From: a bacterium
Lineage (GTDB): Bacteria; SZUA-79; Acidulodesulfobacterales; Acidulodesulfobacteraceae
Assembly (NCBI GenBank): GCA_021799935.1
Contig: JAJYZM010000072.1
Coordinates: 1-5,783 of the forward strand
Length of the DNA: 5,783 bases
Reading direction: 5' to 3'
Shown here: positions 1 to 5,684 of the stretch, in pieces
Numbering within the stretch: the stretch's first letter is position 1
Layout of the letters: each line of letters starts with the position of its first letter
Made by a program: the position numbers and the translations under genes
The notes under the pieces: generated by a model
What the model was told of the DNA's origin: nothing
Seen by the model: the letters and a program-made list of their open reading frames with translations, nothing else
The model's database searches: none

Positions 1-403
1 AAGATAATATTTCGATAACGTGCCTTGATGTTCTGCCCGCAAGAGCCGCAATTTCTTCGATAGTTTTTCCAGAATTTTTTAAATCGCTATAAGCGCCGGC
101 AAGGTCTATTGAACAAAGTTCTTCTCTCTGCGTATTTTCGATAAGTTGAATTTCCTTTTCATTATCATTATCCTCTAAGATACATGCTGGAATATCCGTA
201 AGTCCCGCAGCCTGAGAAGCAAGATAGCGCCTTTCGCCGGCTACGATTTTATACTCATCGCCGAGTTTTTTTACGAGTATAGGCTGCAAGACGCCTTTTT
301 CCTTAATAGAAACTGCAAGGCTCTTTAAAGTTTCGGGATTAAATACCGTCCTGATTTGTTTTTTGACGACTATGTCGTCGATTTTAATGTCTTTGATTTT
401 CAT
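1..403 (-). CDS. parB: ParB/RepB/Spo0J-family protein, N-terminal part (cut by window edge)
   Basis: This frame is open for 134 codons from an ATG at 401-403 to the window edge, so the C-terminus is missing. A strong Shine-Dalgarno (AAGGAGT, complement of 411-417) lies 7-8 bases upstream and fixes the start. The translation shows the ParB N-terminal (ParBc/sulfiredoxin-like) domain: VLQPILVKK at about residues 38-46, the GERR box at 56-59 (AGERRYLAS), and ENTQREEL at 89-96. A helix-turn-helix-like segment follows (TIEEIAALAGRTSRHVIEIL, 114-133). ParB proteins are DNA-binding CTP-dependent clamps that segregate plasmids or chromosomes by loading at palindromic parS sites with a ParA partner; relatives (Noc, KorB, phage ParB-like proteins) act as regulators. 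No ParA is visible here. The gene lies 62 bases downstream of the membrane-protein gene on the same strand. Family membership is clear; whether it is a true partition protein or an orphan relative is not. Confidence 0.9.
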   Translation of the reverse strand, partial: MKIKDIKIDDIVVKKQIRTVFNPETLKSLAVSIKEKGVLQPILVKKLGDEYKIVAGERRYLASQAAGLTDIPACILEDNDNEKEIQLIENTQREELCSIDLAGAYSDLKNSGKTIEEIAALAGRTSRHVIEILS

Positions 404-441
404 AATAATTACTCCTTAAAATAAAATTAATTTTAAAAATA

Positions 442-470
442 TTTATATGTATTTAAATATAAATTTTAAA
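442..470 (-). promoter_or_regulatory. Possible sigma70-type promoter before the ParB-like gene
   Basis: On the minus strand TTTAAA (465-470) and TATAAA (442-447) are separated by 17 bases, which is the right geometry for a promoter driving the ParB-like gene. The whole 404-465 gap is almost pure A/T, so such matches arise easily by chance. An 8-bp inverted repeat (441-448 with 457-464) overlaps it. The gene could equally be read through from the upstream membrane-protein gene. Confidence 0.22.
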
Positions 471-906
471 GCTTTATAACATAAGTAAAAATAAGAATCG
501 CAATTATAATTATATATACGAAATTAAACGTAACCGCCAAAAAATACGACATTTCGAAAGTGAAGAATTTCTTCTTAAATTTCTCTAAAAGTGTAGATTT
601 TACGGCCTGTTCTTCTTCTGCGTCATAAATATCCTTCAGACTCTTTAATGCTTCATTAACTTCTTCCTCTTCCGTTGCATGATTTATAGCCTTTTTCCTT
701 ATACGCATAAGACTCATATCGGCGAAAGTAACATTATTTAAAGTTCCCGCTGCTTCGTCTTCGTTATCGAAATAATCGGTAGAATAAGAATTCCCAGACC
801 ACGTGGATATATAAAAATAATAGCCATTTTCCGACGTTCTTAATTCCATAGCCGCTATGTCGGACGCATTAATCCAAGTTTCTTTGTTAATTTGCATTAG
901 TCCCAT
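466..906 (-). CDS. Small C-terminally membrane-anchored protein of unknown function
   Basis: This is a complete 146-residue frame. The first ATG (904-906) is preferred over the one three codons later because AGGAGAGGG (complement of 912-920) places AGGAG nine bases from it. I do not recognise the family. Residues 1-58 look like a small beta-rich domain (INKETWINASDIAAMEL, then GYYFYISTWSG). Residues 74-112 are a charged, probably helical linker with a run of Glu (79-82) and clustered Lys (108-113). Residues about 119-143 form one strongly hydrophobic segment (VYIIIIAILIFTYV) ending three residues from the C-terminus. There is no signal peptide, so the expected topology is tail-anchored with the N-terminal domain in the cytoplasm; the basic KKK before the membrane helix fits this. 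It lies between the distal end of the CRISPR array and the ParB-like gene, all on one strand. A role in the CRISPR system is possible but nothing in the sequence shows it. Confidence 0.8.
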   Translation of the reverse strand: MGLMQINKETWINASDIAAMELRTSENGYYFYISTWSGNSYSTDYFDNEDEAAGTLNNVTFADMSLMRIRKKAINHATEEEEVNEALKSLKDIYDAEEEQAVKSTLLEKFKKKFFTFEMSYFLAVTFNFVYIIIIAILIFTYVIKL

Positions 907-930
907 TTTTTCCCTCTCCTATGTCCTTAC

Positions 931-953
931 ACCGGTCGAAATTTTCGACCGGT
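931..953. repeat. Perfect 23-bp palindrome in the 5' region of the membrane-protein gene
   Basis: The arms ACCGGTCGAAA (931-941) and TTTCGACCGGT (943-953) are exact reverse complements around one central base. It lies about 10 bases upstream of the Shine-Dalgarno of the membrane-protein gene and just beyond the decayed end of the CRISPR array. It could be an operator for a dimeric regulator, a parS-like site for the nearby ParB-family protein, or a transcript hairpin separating the array from the next gene. No U-tract follows it on the minus strand, which argues against a classic terminator in that direction. A related inverted repeat is at 2094-2120. Confidence 0.7.
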
Positions 954-962
954 TCTTATTCG

Positions 963-989
963 TCTTACAATTTAATATAACGCTTTTAA
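963..989 (-). repeat. Decayed terminal CRISPR repeat that has lost its stem-loop core
   Basis: TCTTACAA followed by an A/T tail (TTAATATAACGCTTTTAA, 972-989) matches the outer parts of the neighbouring repeats, but about nine bases of the core (CAGTAGAAA side) are missing. The 27 bases between its end and the next repeat at 1017 are exactly the modal spacer length, which supports it as a former repeat. Decay at the leader-distal end is usual. Without the TCTAC/GTAGA stem it cannot form a Cas12a handle, but the spacer before it would still be led by the repeat at 1017-1052. Confidence 0.65.
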
Positions 990-1016
990 ATTAATAAAAT
1001 CGGCCGACGTCTTTTT

Positions 1017-2021
1017 ATCTACAACAGTAGAAATTTAATACAACCTTTAATCTAATCGATGAAGAAATCATATGGATTGCCAATCTACAACAGTAGAAAT
1101 TATATATAACGCTTTAAGGTTATTTTTTTTCATAATATATTTAAAGTATCTACAACAGTAGAAATTTAATTTACCTTTACAATTTTTAAAAGCACCGCAG
1201 GTTATCCACGCTTGCGGGGCTATTTGGGATCTACAATAGTAGAAATTATATATAACTATTCAAGAACGCAGTCGAAAAAGTTTTAAAAATCATCTACAAC
1301 AGTAGAAATTTAATATAGCCTTTAAACTGCTGAGCAAAATGTAGGACTTGCTGGAATCTACAATAGTAGAAATTATATATAACGCTTTTAGCTTAAAATA
1401 GTCTTTGCTCAAGTCCTATCTACAACAGTAGAAATTTAATATAATACCTTAAGGGCGAAAATTATGCATTCTGCGACATATCTACAATAGTAGAAATTAT
1501 ATATAACGCCTTAAGGCCATAATTTACCAATCCCCGCGTGGCAACAAATCTACAACAGTAGAAATTATATATAACTATTCAAGCAAAAAGTAACTAAAAC
1601 AAGCTGTAATATCTACAACAGTAGAAATTATATATAACTATTCAAGGCGGTAGCGCCTTATCTTGCATTACTCATCTACAACAGTAGAAATTATATATAA
1701 CTATTCAAGTATAGTGGGTATGCCGTATGGAGATCCGATCTACAACAGTAGAAATTATATATAACTATTCAAGTTAAAATCGCAACAAATATGCAATCAT
1801 CTACAACAGTAGAAATTATATATAACTATTCAAGATGGCAGGCGAATTAATATAATCTTATCTACAACAGTAGAAATTATATATAACTATTCAAGATTCG
1901 GACTATCTGAAAAATATGAATTATCTACAACAGTAGAAATTATATATAACTATTCAAGCGTCTTGCAGAGCTTGCCGACTACGTCATCTACAACAGTAGA
2001 AATTATATATAACTATTCAAG
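1017..2021 (-). CRISPR. Type V-A CRISPR array, 16 repeats and 15 spacers, read on the minus strand
   Basis: Repeats of 36 bases start (plus-strand coordinate) at 1017, 1083, 1148, 1229, 1292, 1356, 1418, 1480, 1548, 1611, 1674, 1738, 1799, 1860, 1923 and 1986. On the minus strand each consensus repeat begins CTTGAATAGTTATATAT and ends with AATTTCTACTGTTGTAGAT, the Cas12a handle with stem TCTAC/GTAGA; this 3' part equals the handle of Francisella Cas12a. The eight repeats at 1548-2021 are identical. Those from 1017 to 1515 diverge in the first half of the repeat and, at 1229, 1356 and 1480, in the loop (TATT instead of TGTT, stem kept). Identical repeats mark the leader end near cas12a, so transcription follows cas12a. 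Spacers are mostly 25-32 bases, with one outlier of 45 bases (1184-1228). All spacers differ. By eye none has a long match elsewhere in the window, so targets are unknown. Confidence 0.98.
1187..1221 (-). terminator. Terminator-like hairpin inside the 45-base spacer
   Basis: Read on the minus strand, AGCCCCGCA (1221-1213) can pair with TGCGGTGCT (1199-1191) across a 13-base loop, giving a 9-bp G/C-rich stem with one internal mismatch. The sequence then runs GCTTTTAAAA, so a four-U tract follows. The spacer containing it (1184-1228) is 45 bases long against a norm of about 27. It could weaken transcription into the three distal repeats, or it may simply be a copy of a hairpin in the captured target. 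The short U-tract keeps confidence low. Confidence 0.3.
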
Positions 2022-2035
2022 AGATAATATAAGCT

Positions 2036-2065
2036 ATTTTAAAAGCTTTATTAATTTTCTTTCAA
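2036..2065 (-). promoter_or_regulatory. Predicted leader promoter for the pre-crRNA
   Basis: On the minus strand TTGAAA (2060-2065) and TAAAAT (2036-2041) are 18 bases apart, close to the sigma70 consensus in sequence and spacing. Initiation about seven bases downstream would begin the transcript near 2029, roughly eight bases before the first repeat. A second TTGAAA lies at 2067-2072. The A/T richness of the leader means chance matches are possible. Confidence 0.45.
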
Positions 2066-2093
2066 TTTTCAAAGAACGATTTTATGCTATTTT

Positions 2094-2120
2094 CCGGTCG
2101 CTATTTTTCATAAAGACCGG
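2094..2120. repeat. Inverted repeat CCGGTC/GACCGG between cas12a and the leader
   Basis: CCGGTC (2094-2099) and GACCGG (2115-2120) are exact inverted copies around a 15-base A/T-rich centre. The arms and part of the centre (CCGGTCG, then TTTTC, then GACCGG) match the palindrome at 931-953, with extra bases inserted. In the cas12a transcript it would form a hairpin just after the stop codon, followed by AAAA rather than U, so it is more likely an mRNA 3' stabiliser or a protein site than an intrinsic terminator. Confidence 0.55.
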
Positions 2121-2136
2121 GGTTTACAAATTACCG

Positions 2137-5100
2137 TTATAAGTTCCCGCCCTGCGCGTATTGCAACCACTCTTGACCCGATATGCGTAAATCCACTTTT
2201 CTTGTATTTTCTGACTGTTTTATTCTGTTAAGCAGTATCAGTCCTTTACGGGCTATATTATAAGCTCCGTTTGCGGCAGCGTTTTCCGGTAAAGCTTTGC
2301 CGTTAGGCTTGCGGCTATCGTAAAATTTTCCTGACTTATCCATTGCTGGCGATATAATAAAATCGCCGTTACGCATTTGAACGGTAAGCCTGAATAACGA
2401 TAAAAGCCTTACAAAAAAATCTTTTTCGTTTAGCGACAAGATAGATTCTTTTAAATCGCCCTTATAATCGACTGAATACTCCGAAAATAAATTTTTAAAT
2501 TCTTTGGTTAGGTCTATTTTTCTATATTTCGGCTGATTATTATCGTTAAACCTTTCAATTCTTTCGCCGTAAGTATAAACCGTCCATTCCGTCCTTGCGC
2601 TCTGGATTTTGTCTTTATCCGTAAAATTATCGTAATTAAACGTAAATTCAAACAAATTCGTTTTTTCGTTATAGGAGATATTTTTAAACTTACCGAAAAA
2701 GTCTTTAGATTTATTTACGTTAAAATAACGGGTATCGAATAAATTAACAAAGCCCGTGACAGGATCTATATCCGTTACTTTATAGGGAGATACGTAAAAT
2801 ATCATTCCGCTTTCTTTGCCTATTCTTTCAAAACTTACGAATTTATTTGCGAGTTGCAAAGGTTTAAGTAGTCCGCCTATTTCTTCCGGTTCTTTCTTTT
2901 TATTTACATAGAAATTAAGCTTATCTATAAGCATCTTCTCGAATTTCTGATAAATCTGTTTTTTTATAGGCGATCTTTCCCTGATAAAGTCGTAGCTTAA
3001 ATCTTCCATTGCGCATACTGCGTTATACCTTACCATTAAGGCTGCTATTTTCGATATTACATTACTTAAATAGCCTTCTTTTAATTCTTTAATATTGCCT
3101 ATAACGCCCCAATTAACCCTTGCTTCGTCCATTGCTCCGCCTCTTTTTTCGAGTTTTTCCATATAATTAATTTTTTTACCGTTATAGCCTTCTATCTCGT
3201 TAAAAGAATGTTGCTCTATGATTTTACCCGCTGAATCCAAAACGGTAATATAAACTAAATGATTTTCCGCCCTGTGGACGCCTACGACGTTAATATCGTT
3301 AGATTTTATAAAATCCCTGCATATATCGTTAATATTACCGTGTCCTGGAGCATTAGGATTTAATGTAATAGGAACGTTAAATTGAAACTTATCGAAAGCA
3401 AACCTGCGGTCTTTAATTATTGCATAATCGAATTTACCCTTTAATTCTTCGGCATGATGTCCGTTTTTCATTATTTCGTCAGTATAGTTTAAGGATTTTT
3501 TTCTGTAAAACATTTCCGCCCCGCCGTTAAGCTTATAGACGGTATCTTTGAGATTACGTTCGTCAAAAAGCATTTTAAAATAAAGGGTGTGTAGATTAGG
3601 CGTTCCCTTGCTATAAACCGAAAAATCTTTATTATAAATCTTAAAGAGATAAATTTTGCCGTCTTTTACGAGTTCGTCGATATAACTTGCTTTTATATTC
3701 CTAAAGGTTATGTTGTAGCCCTGCAAATCGACGTCGTTATAAAATTCGTTTATTTTTTGGTATTCTTCGGTCGGTCTAAAATTAAAATTATAACATGACC
3801 ATTCGGGATTTTTTTTAATAGAATCTTTATAAAAATCTATCAATGCGTGCAAATCGTCGGCATTAAAATTGTCTCCGGCTTTAAACGTCCCGTTCTCATA
3901 AATTCTCATTATTTCGTCTGACGGTTCGTACGTATGTTTATTGCTTCTTGAAAAAAATACTTTCGGCAACATCATATAAGATTTCGGCAGCAGCTTGTAT
4001 CCCATTTTCTTGTAGGATTCTTCGTTATTTTTCACCAATGGCGCATTCTTAAAAACTTTATTATGGCTTTTATCCATAATAGCGAGATAATAATCGTTTC
4101 CTTTCCGCAACAATACCGAAGAGTTGTCCGACTCTTTATTTACGTCCCAACCGGCTAAAAGCGTGCTGTTGCCAAAGTTTAGTTTTATTTTTTCTACCGA
4201 ATACGGTTTTTTAGTGATAAAATTCCGGACTTCGTTATAAAGCTTTACCGCTCCGTCGATACCCTCAAATATACGATCAAAAAGTTCGTAGAAAACAGGG
4301 TCTTTATCTGCTTCATCGATATCGAAAGGTTTAAACGTGCGATGCAACTGAATAATATTATCCATTAAACTTTTTAATGTAGGAATGTTTTCTTGCTTAG
4401 TATTCCATAATTCGTAAGACTGCCTTATTCCGGCCACGATATTAATTATCTTGCTGTATATAAATTCAAATATAAAATCCTTACTTAAATTAGGCAATAC
4501 GGCTTGAATTTCGGCAATACTAAAATATGAAATTTTCGCAAATTCTTTTTCCGGATTTTTGGATTTTGGATTTTTAGCAGTGTATTTTTCGAGTAGAATA
4601 TTCTTTAAAAAATTCCAATCCTTAAATAATTCGTGCGATAAGTCGGTAATAAATCCGCTCTTAATAAAAATTTTATTATAATCGTGCGATTCTTCTCTCA
4701 CAAATACGTCGACAGCGGCAGAAAGAACAGGCTTAATATTATCCATAAATTCTACGATAGCGTTATTCATCGAGTCTTTATTTTTAAATCCTTCCGTTAT
4801 CCAAGCAGGGACATTCTTATCGCCCAAAATCTGCTTTTTAAGCTGTTTAAGCATGGGAACGGATTTGCCGTCTAATTTATTAGACTGACGGAATAAGTTT
4901 ACCTTTTCGTTAAATCCCTGTATCTTTTTACCGTCTTCTAAGCTTTCTCCGCCTATCATTGTATTGTAAAGGTCTATGCCTGACTGAGTTAGAGTCTTAG
5001 AAAACCATTCGGCAGAAAACATATCCTCGACTTTTTCGCCATTTAATAAAGGCTCTACTGATTTTTTAATATCTTCAATAAGTTCGGGGTAAGAAGTTTT

Positions 5101-5670
5101 AATAGCGTTAAAATTTTTCTTATTTATGATGAATAAAGGCAGGTTTTCATGTATTATTCTGTATGCGTGGCTTGCATGCTTTTCCTCTGCGCTATAAATA
5201 TTTTCTCTAGTTTTGTGATAATTTACGAAATAGGTCGTAAAAGTTTTAAATTTATTTATGAGATTTTTTTCTTCTTCCGTTTTCGCAAATTCAGGAAGTT
5301 CTTTGCGTATAAGGTCGGCAGATCCAAGCAGTTTAAATTTGGGATTTTTAGCCAAATAAGATACTACTTCATTACGTAGTTTTGCCTTAATGTCGTTAAA
5401 TTCTTCTTCGTCTTTTTCGTTCCTCGGAAAGAGATTGTATTTTTCCTCGTAAATTGACAAATTTTCTAAACTTAATGAAACGCCGGTAAGGGATTCGTTG
5501 ATAAATTTTTTAAGCCAGTCGTCTGCGATTTTTTTAACTTTTTTAAAGTCTTCGGATAGCCTTTCGTCTTCGGCCAATATCCCCGCCTTTTCGATATTAT
5601 TTAACGTGTCGCCTTGCGGAATAAGGCTAAAACGTAAGGTTTTTGACGTTGGATACAGATTTGTAAACAT
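2137..5670 (-). CDS. cas12a: Cas12a (Cpf1)-family effector with a degenerate RuvC active site, predicted DNase-dead
   Basis: This is a complete 1177-residue frame, slightly short for Cas12a (commonly about 1200-1300). The ATG at 5668-5670 follows GGAGG by six bases. Order: WED-I start (SKTLRFSLIPQG), REC lobe to about 520, WED/PI with LPKVFFS (568-574; K570 matches the PAM-contact Lys), WED-III (IYLFKIYNKDF near 675; PNLHTLYF), candidate crRNA-processing residues H738/H739, K744/K746 and K753 (IIKDRRF), RuvC-I near 795, bridge helix near 848-868 (W854), RuvC-II, Nuc (QMRN, R1100; D1103) and RuvC-III. In active relatives the RuvC triad is Asp-Glu-Asp. Here the first Asp is His799 (GVHRAENH for GIDRGERN; codon CAC at 3274-3276), Glu889 is kept (AMEDLS), and the last Asp is Ala1132 (NAAANGAY; codon GCC at 2275-2277). 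Asp-to-Ala changes at these sites abolish DNA cutting in characterised Cas12a enzymes, so this protein probably binds guided targets without cutting. Guide processing, which uses the WED domain and not RuvC, is likely retained. Family assignment is certain; loss of cleavage is a strong inference. Confidence 0.97.
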   Translation of the reverse strand: MFTNLYPTSKTLRFSLIPQGDTLNNIEKAGILAEDERLSEDFKKVKKIADDWLKKFINESLTGVSLSLENLSIYEEKYNLFPRNEKDEEEFNDIKAKLRNEVVSYLAKNPKFKLLGSADLIRKELPEFAKTEEEKNLINKFKTFTTYFVNYHKTRENIYSAEEKHASHAYRIIHENLPLFIINKKNFNAIKTSYPELIEDIKKSVEPLLNGEKVEDMFSAEWFSKTLTQSGIDLYNTMIGGESLEDGKKIQGFNEKVNLFRQSNKLDGKSVPMLKQLKKQILGDKNVPAWITEGFKNKDSMNNAIVEFMDNIKPVLSAAVDVFVREESHDYNKIFIKSGFITDLSHELFKDWNFLKNILLEKYTAKNPKSKNPEKEFAKISYFSIAEIQAVLPNLSKDFIFEFIYSKIINIVAGIRQSYELWNTKQENIPTLKSLMDNIIQLHRTFKPFDIDEADKDPVFYELFDRIFEGIDGAVKLYNEVRNFITKKPYSVEKIKLNFGNSTLLAGWDVNKESDNSSVLLRKGNDYYLAIMDKSHNKVFKNAPLVKNNEESYKKMGYKLLPKSYMMLPKVFFSRSNKHTYEPSDEIMRIYENGTFKAGDNFNADDLHALIDFYKDSIKKNPEWSCYNFNFRPTEEYQKINEFYNDVDLQGYNITFRNIKASYIDELVKDGKIYLFKIYNKDFSVYSKGTPNLHTLYFKMLFDERNLKDTVYKLNGGAEMFYRKKSLNYTDEIMKNGHHAEELKGKFDYAIIKDRRFAFDKFQFNVPITLNPNAPGHGNINDICRDFIKSNDINVVGVHRAENHLVYITVLDSAGKIIEQHSFNEIEGYNGKKINYMEKLEKRGGAMDEARVNWGVIGNIKELKEGYLSNVISKIAALMVRYNAVCAMEDLSYDFIRERSPIKKQIYQKFEKMLIDKLNFYVNKKKEPEEIGGLLKPLQLANKFVSFERIGKESGMIFYVSPYKVTDIDPVTGFVNLFDTRYFNVNKSKDFFGKFKNISYNEKTNLFEFTFNYDNFTDKDKIQSARTEWTVYTYGERIERFNDNNQPKYRKIDLTKEFKNLFSEYSVDYKGDLKESILSLNEKDFFVRLLSLFRLTVQMRNGDFIISPAMDKSGKFYDSRKPNGKALPENAAANGAYNIARKGLILLNRIKQSENTRKVDLRISGQEWLQYAQGGNL

Positions 5671-5676
5671 AATTTT

Positions 5677-5684
5677 CCTCCTTA
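5677..5684 (-). promoter_or_regulatory. Shine-Dalgarno of cas12a overlapping the upstream stop codon
   Basis: On the minus strand TAAGGAGG combines the TAA stop of the upstream gene with a near-perfect ribosome site, six bases before the cas12a ATG. The arrangement indicates translational coupling, so the upstream gene and cas12a are very likely one operon. There is no room for a separate cas12a promoter between the two genes. Confidence 0.8.

Larger units (their letters stand above)
2022..2136 (-). other. CRISPR leader / cas12a 3' intergenic region
   Basis: These 115 bases separate the cas12a stop from the first conserved repeat. The half next to the array is very A/T-rich, as expected of a leader; the half next to cas12a holds the CCGGTC inverted repeat. 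No adaptation genes and no open frame fit here. No hairpin followed by a U-tract is seen on the minus strand after cas12a, so read-through from cas12a into the array is possible in addition to a leader promoter. Confidence 0.7.

Noticed and set aside
577..598. On the plus strand, AATTTCTCTAAAAGTGTAGAT resembles a Cas12a repeat handle of the Lachnospiraceae type.
   Set aside because: It lies inside the coding frame of the membrane protein on the opposite strand, lacks the TCTAC half of the stem, and has no repeat copies or spacer structure around it. Chance similarity is more likely than a crRNA-like element.
1201..1209. TTATCCACG in the long spacer, one mismatch from a DnaA box.
   Set aside because: A single imperfect site inside a spacer does not make a replication origin; at most it hints at the source of the spacer.
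1265..1291. Possible self-targeting of cas12a by spacer 1265-1291 (shared ACTTTTTCG word near 5030).
   Set aside because: Only about nine A/T-rich bases agree, far short of a protospacer; an exhaustive spacer comparison was not possible by eye.
1548..2021. TATAAT occurs in every repeat on the minus strand and could act as a -10 box in each unit.
   Set aside because: No -35-like element is positioned at 16-18 bases in the repeat itself (TTGAAT lies only seven bases away), so the match is explained by the A/T-rich repeat.
2094..2120. Inverted repeat as an intrinsic terminator of cas12a.
   Set aside because: The stem is followed by AAAA on the minus-strand transcript rather than a U-tract, so it was listed only as an inverted repeat.
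4684..4875. Plus-strand open frame of 63 codons.
   Set aside because: It lies wholly within cas12a in antisense, with no ribosome site or recognisable product; a shadow frame.
5149..5379. Plus-strand open frame of 76 codons with hydrophobic, Phe-rich translation.
   Set aside because: Antisense to cas12a; the Phe/Lys bias comes from the Lys/Glu-rich REC region read in reverse.
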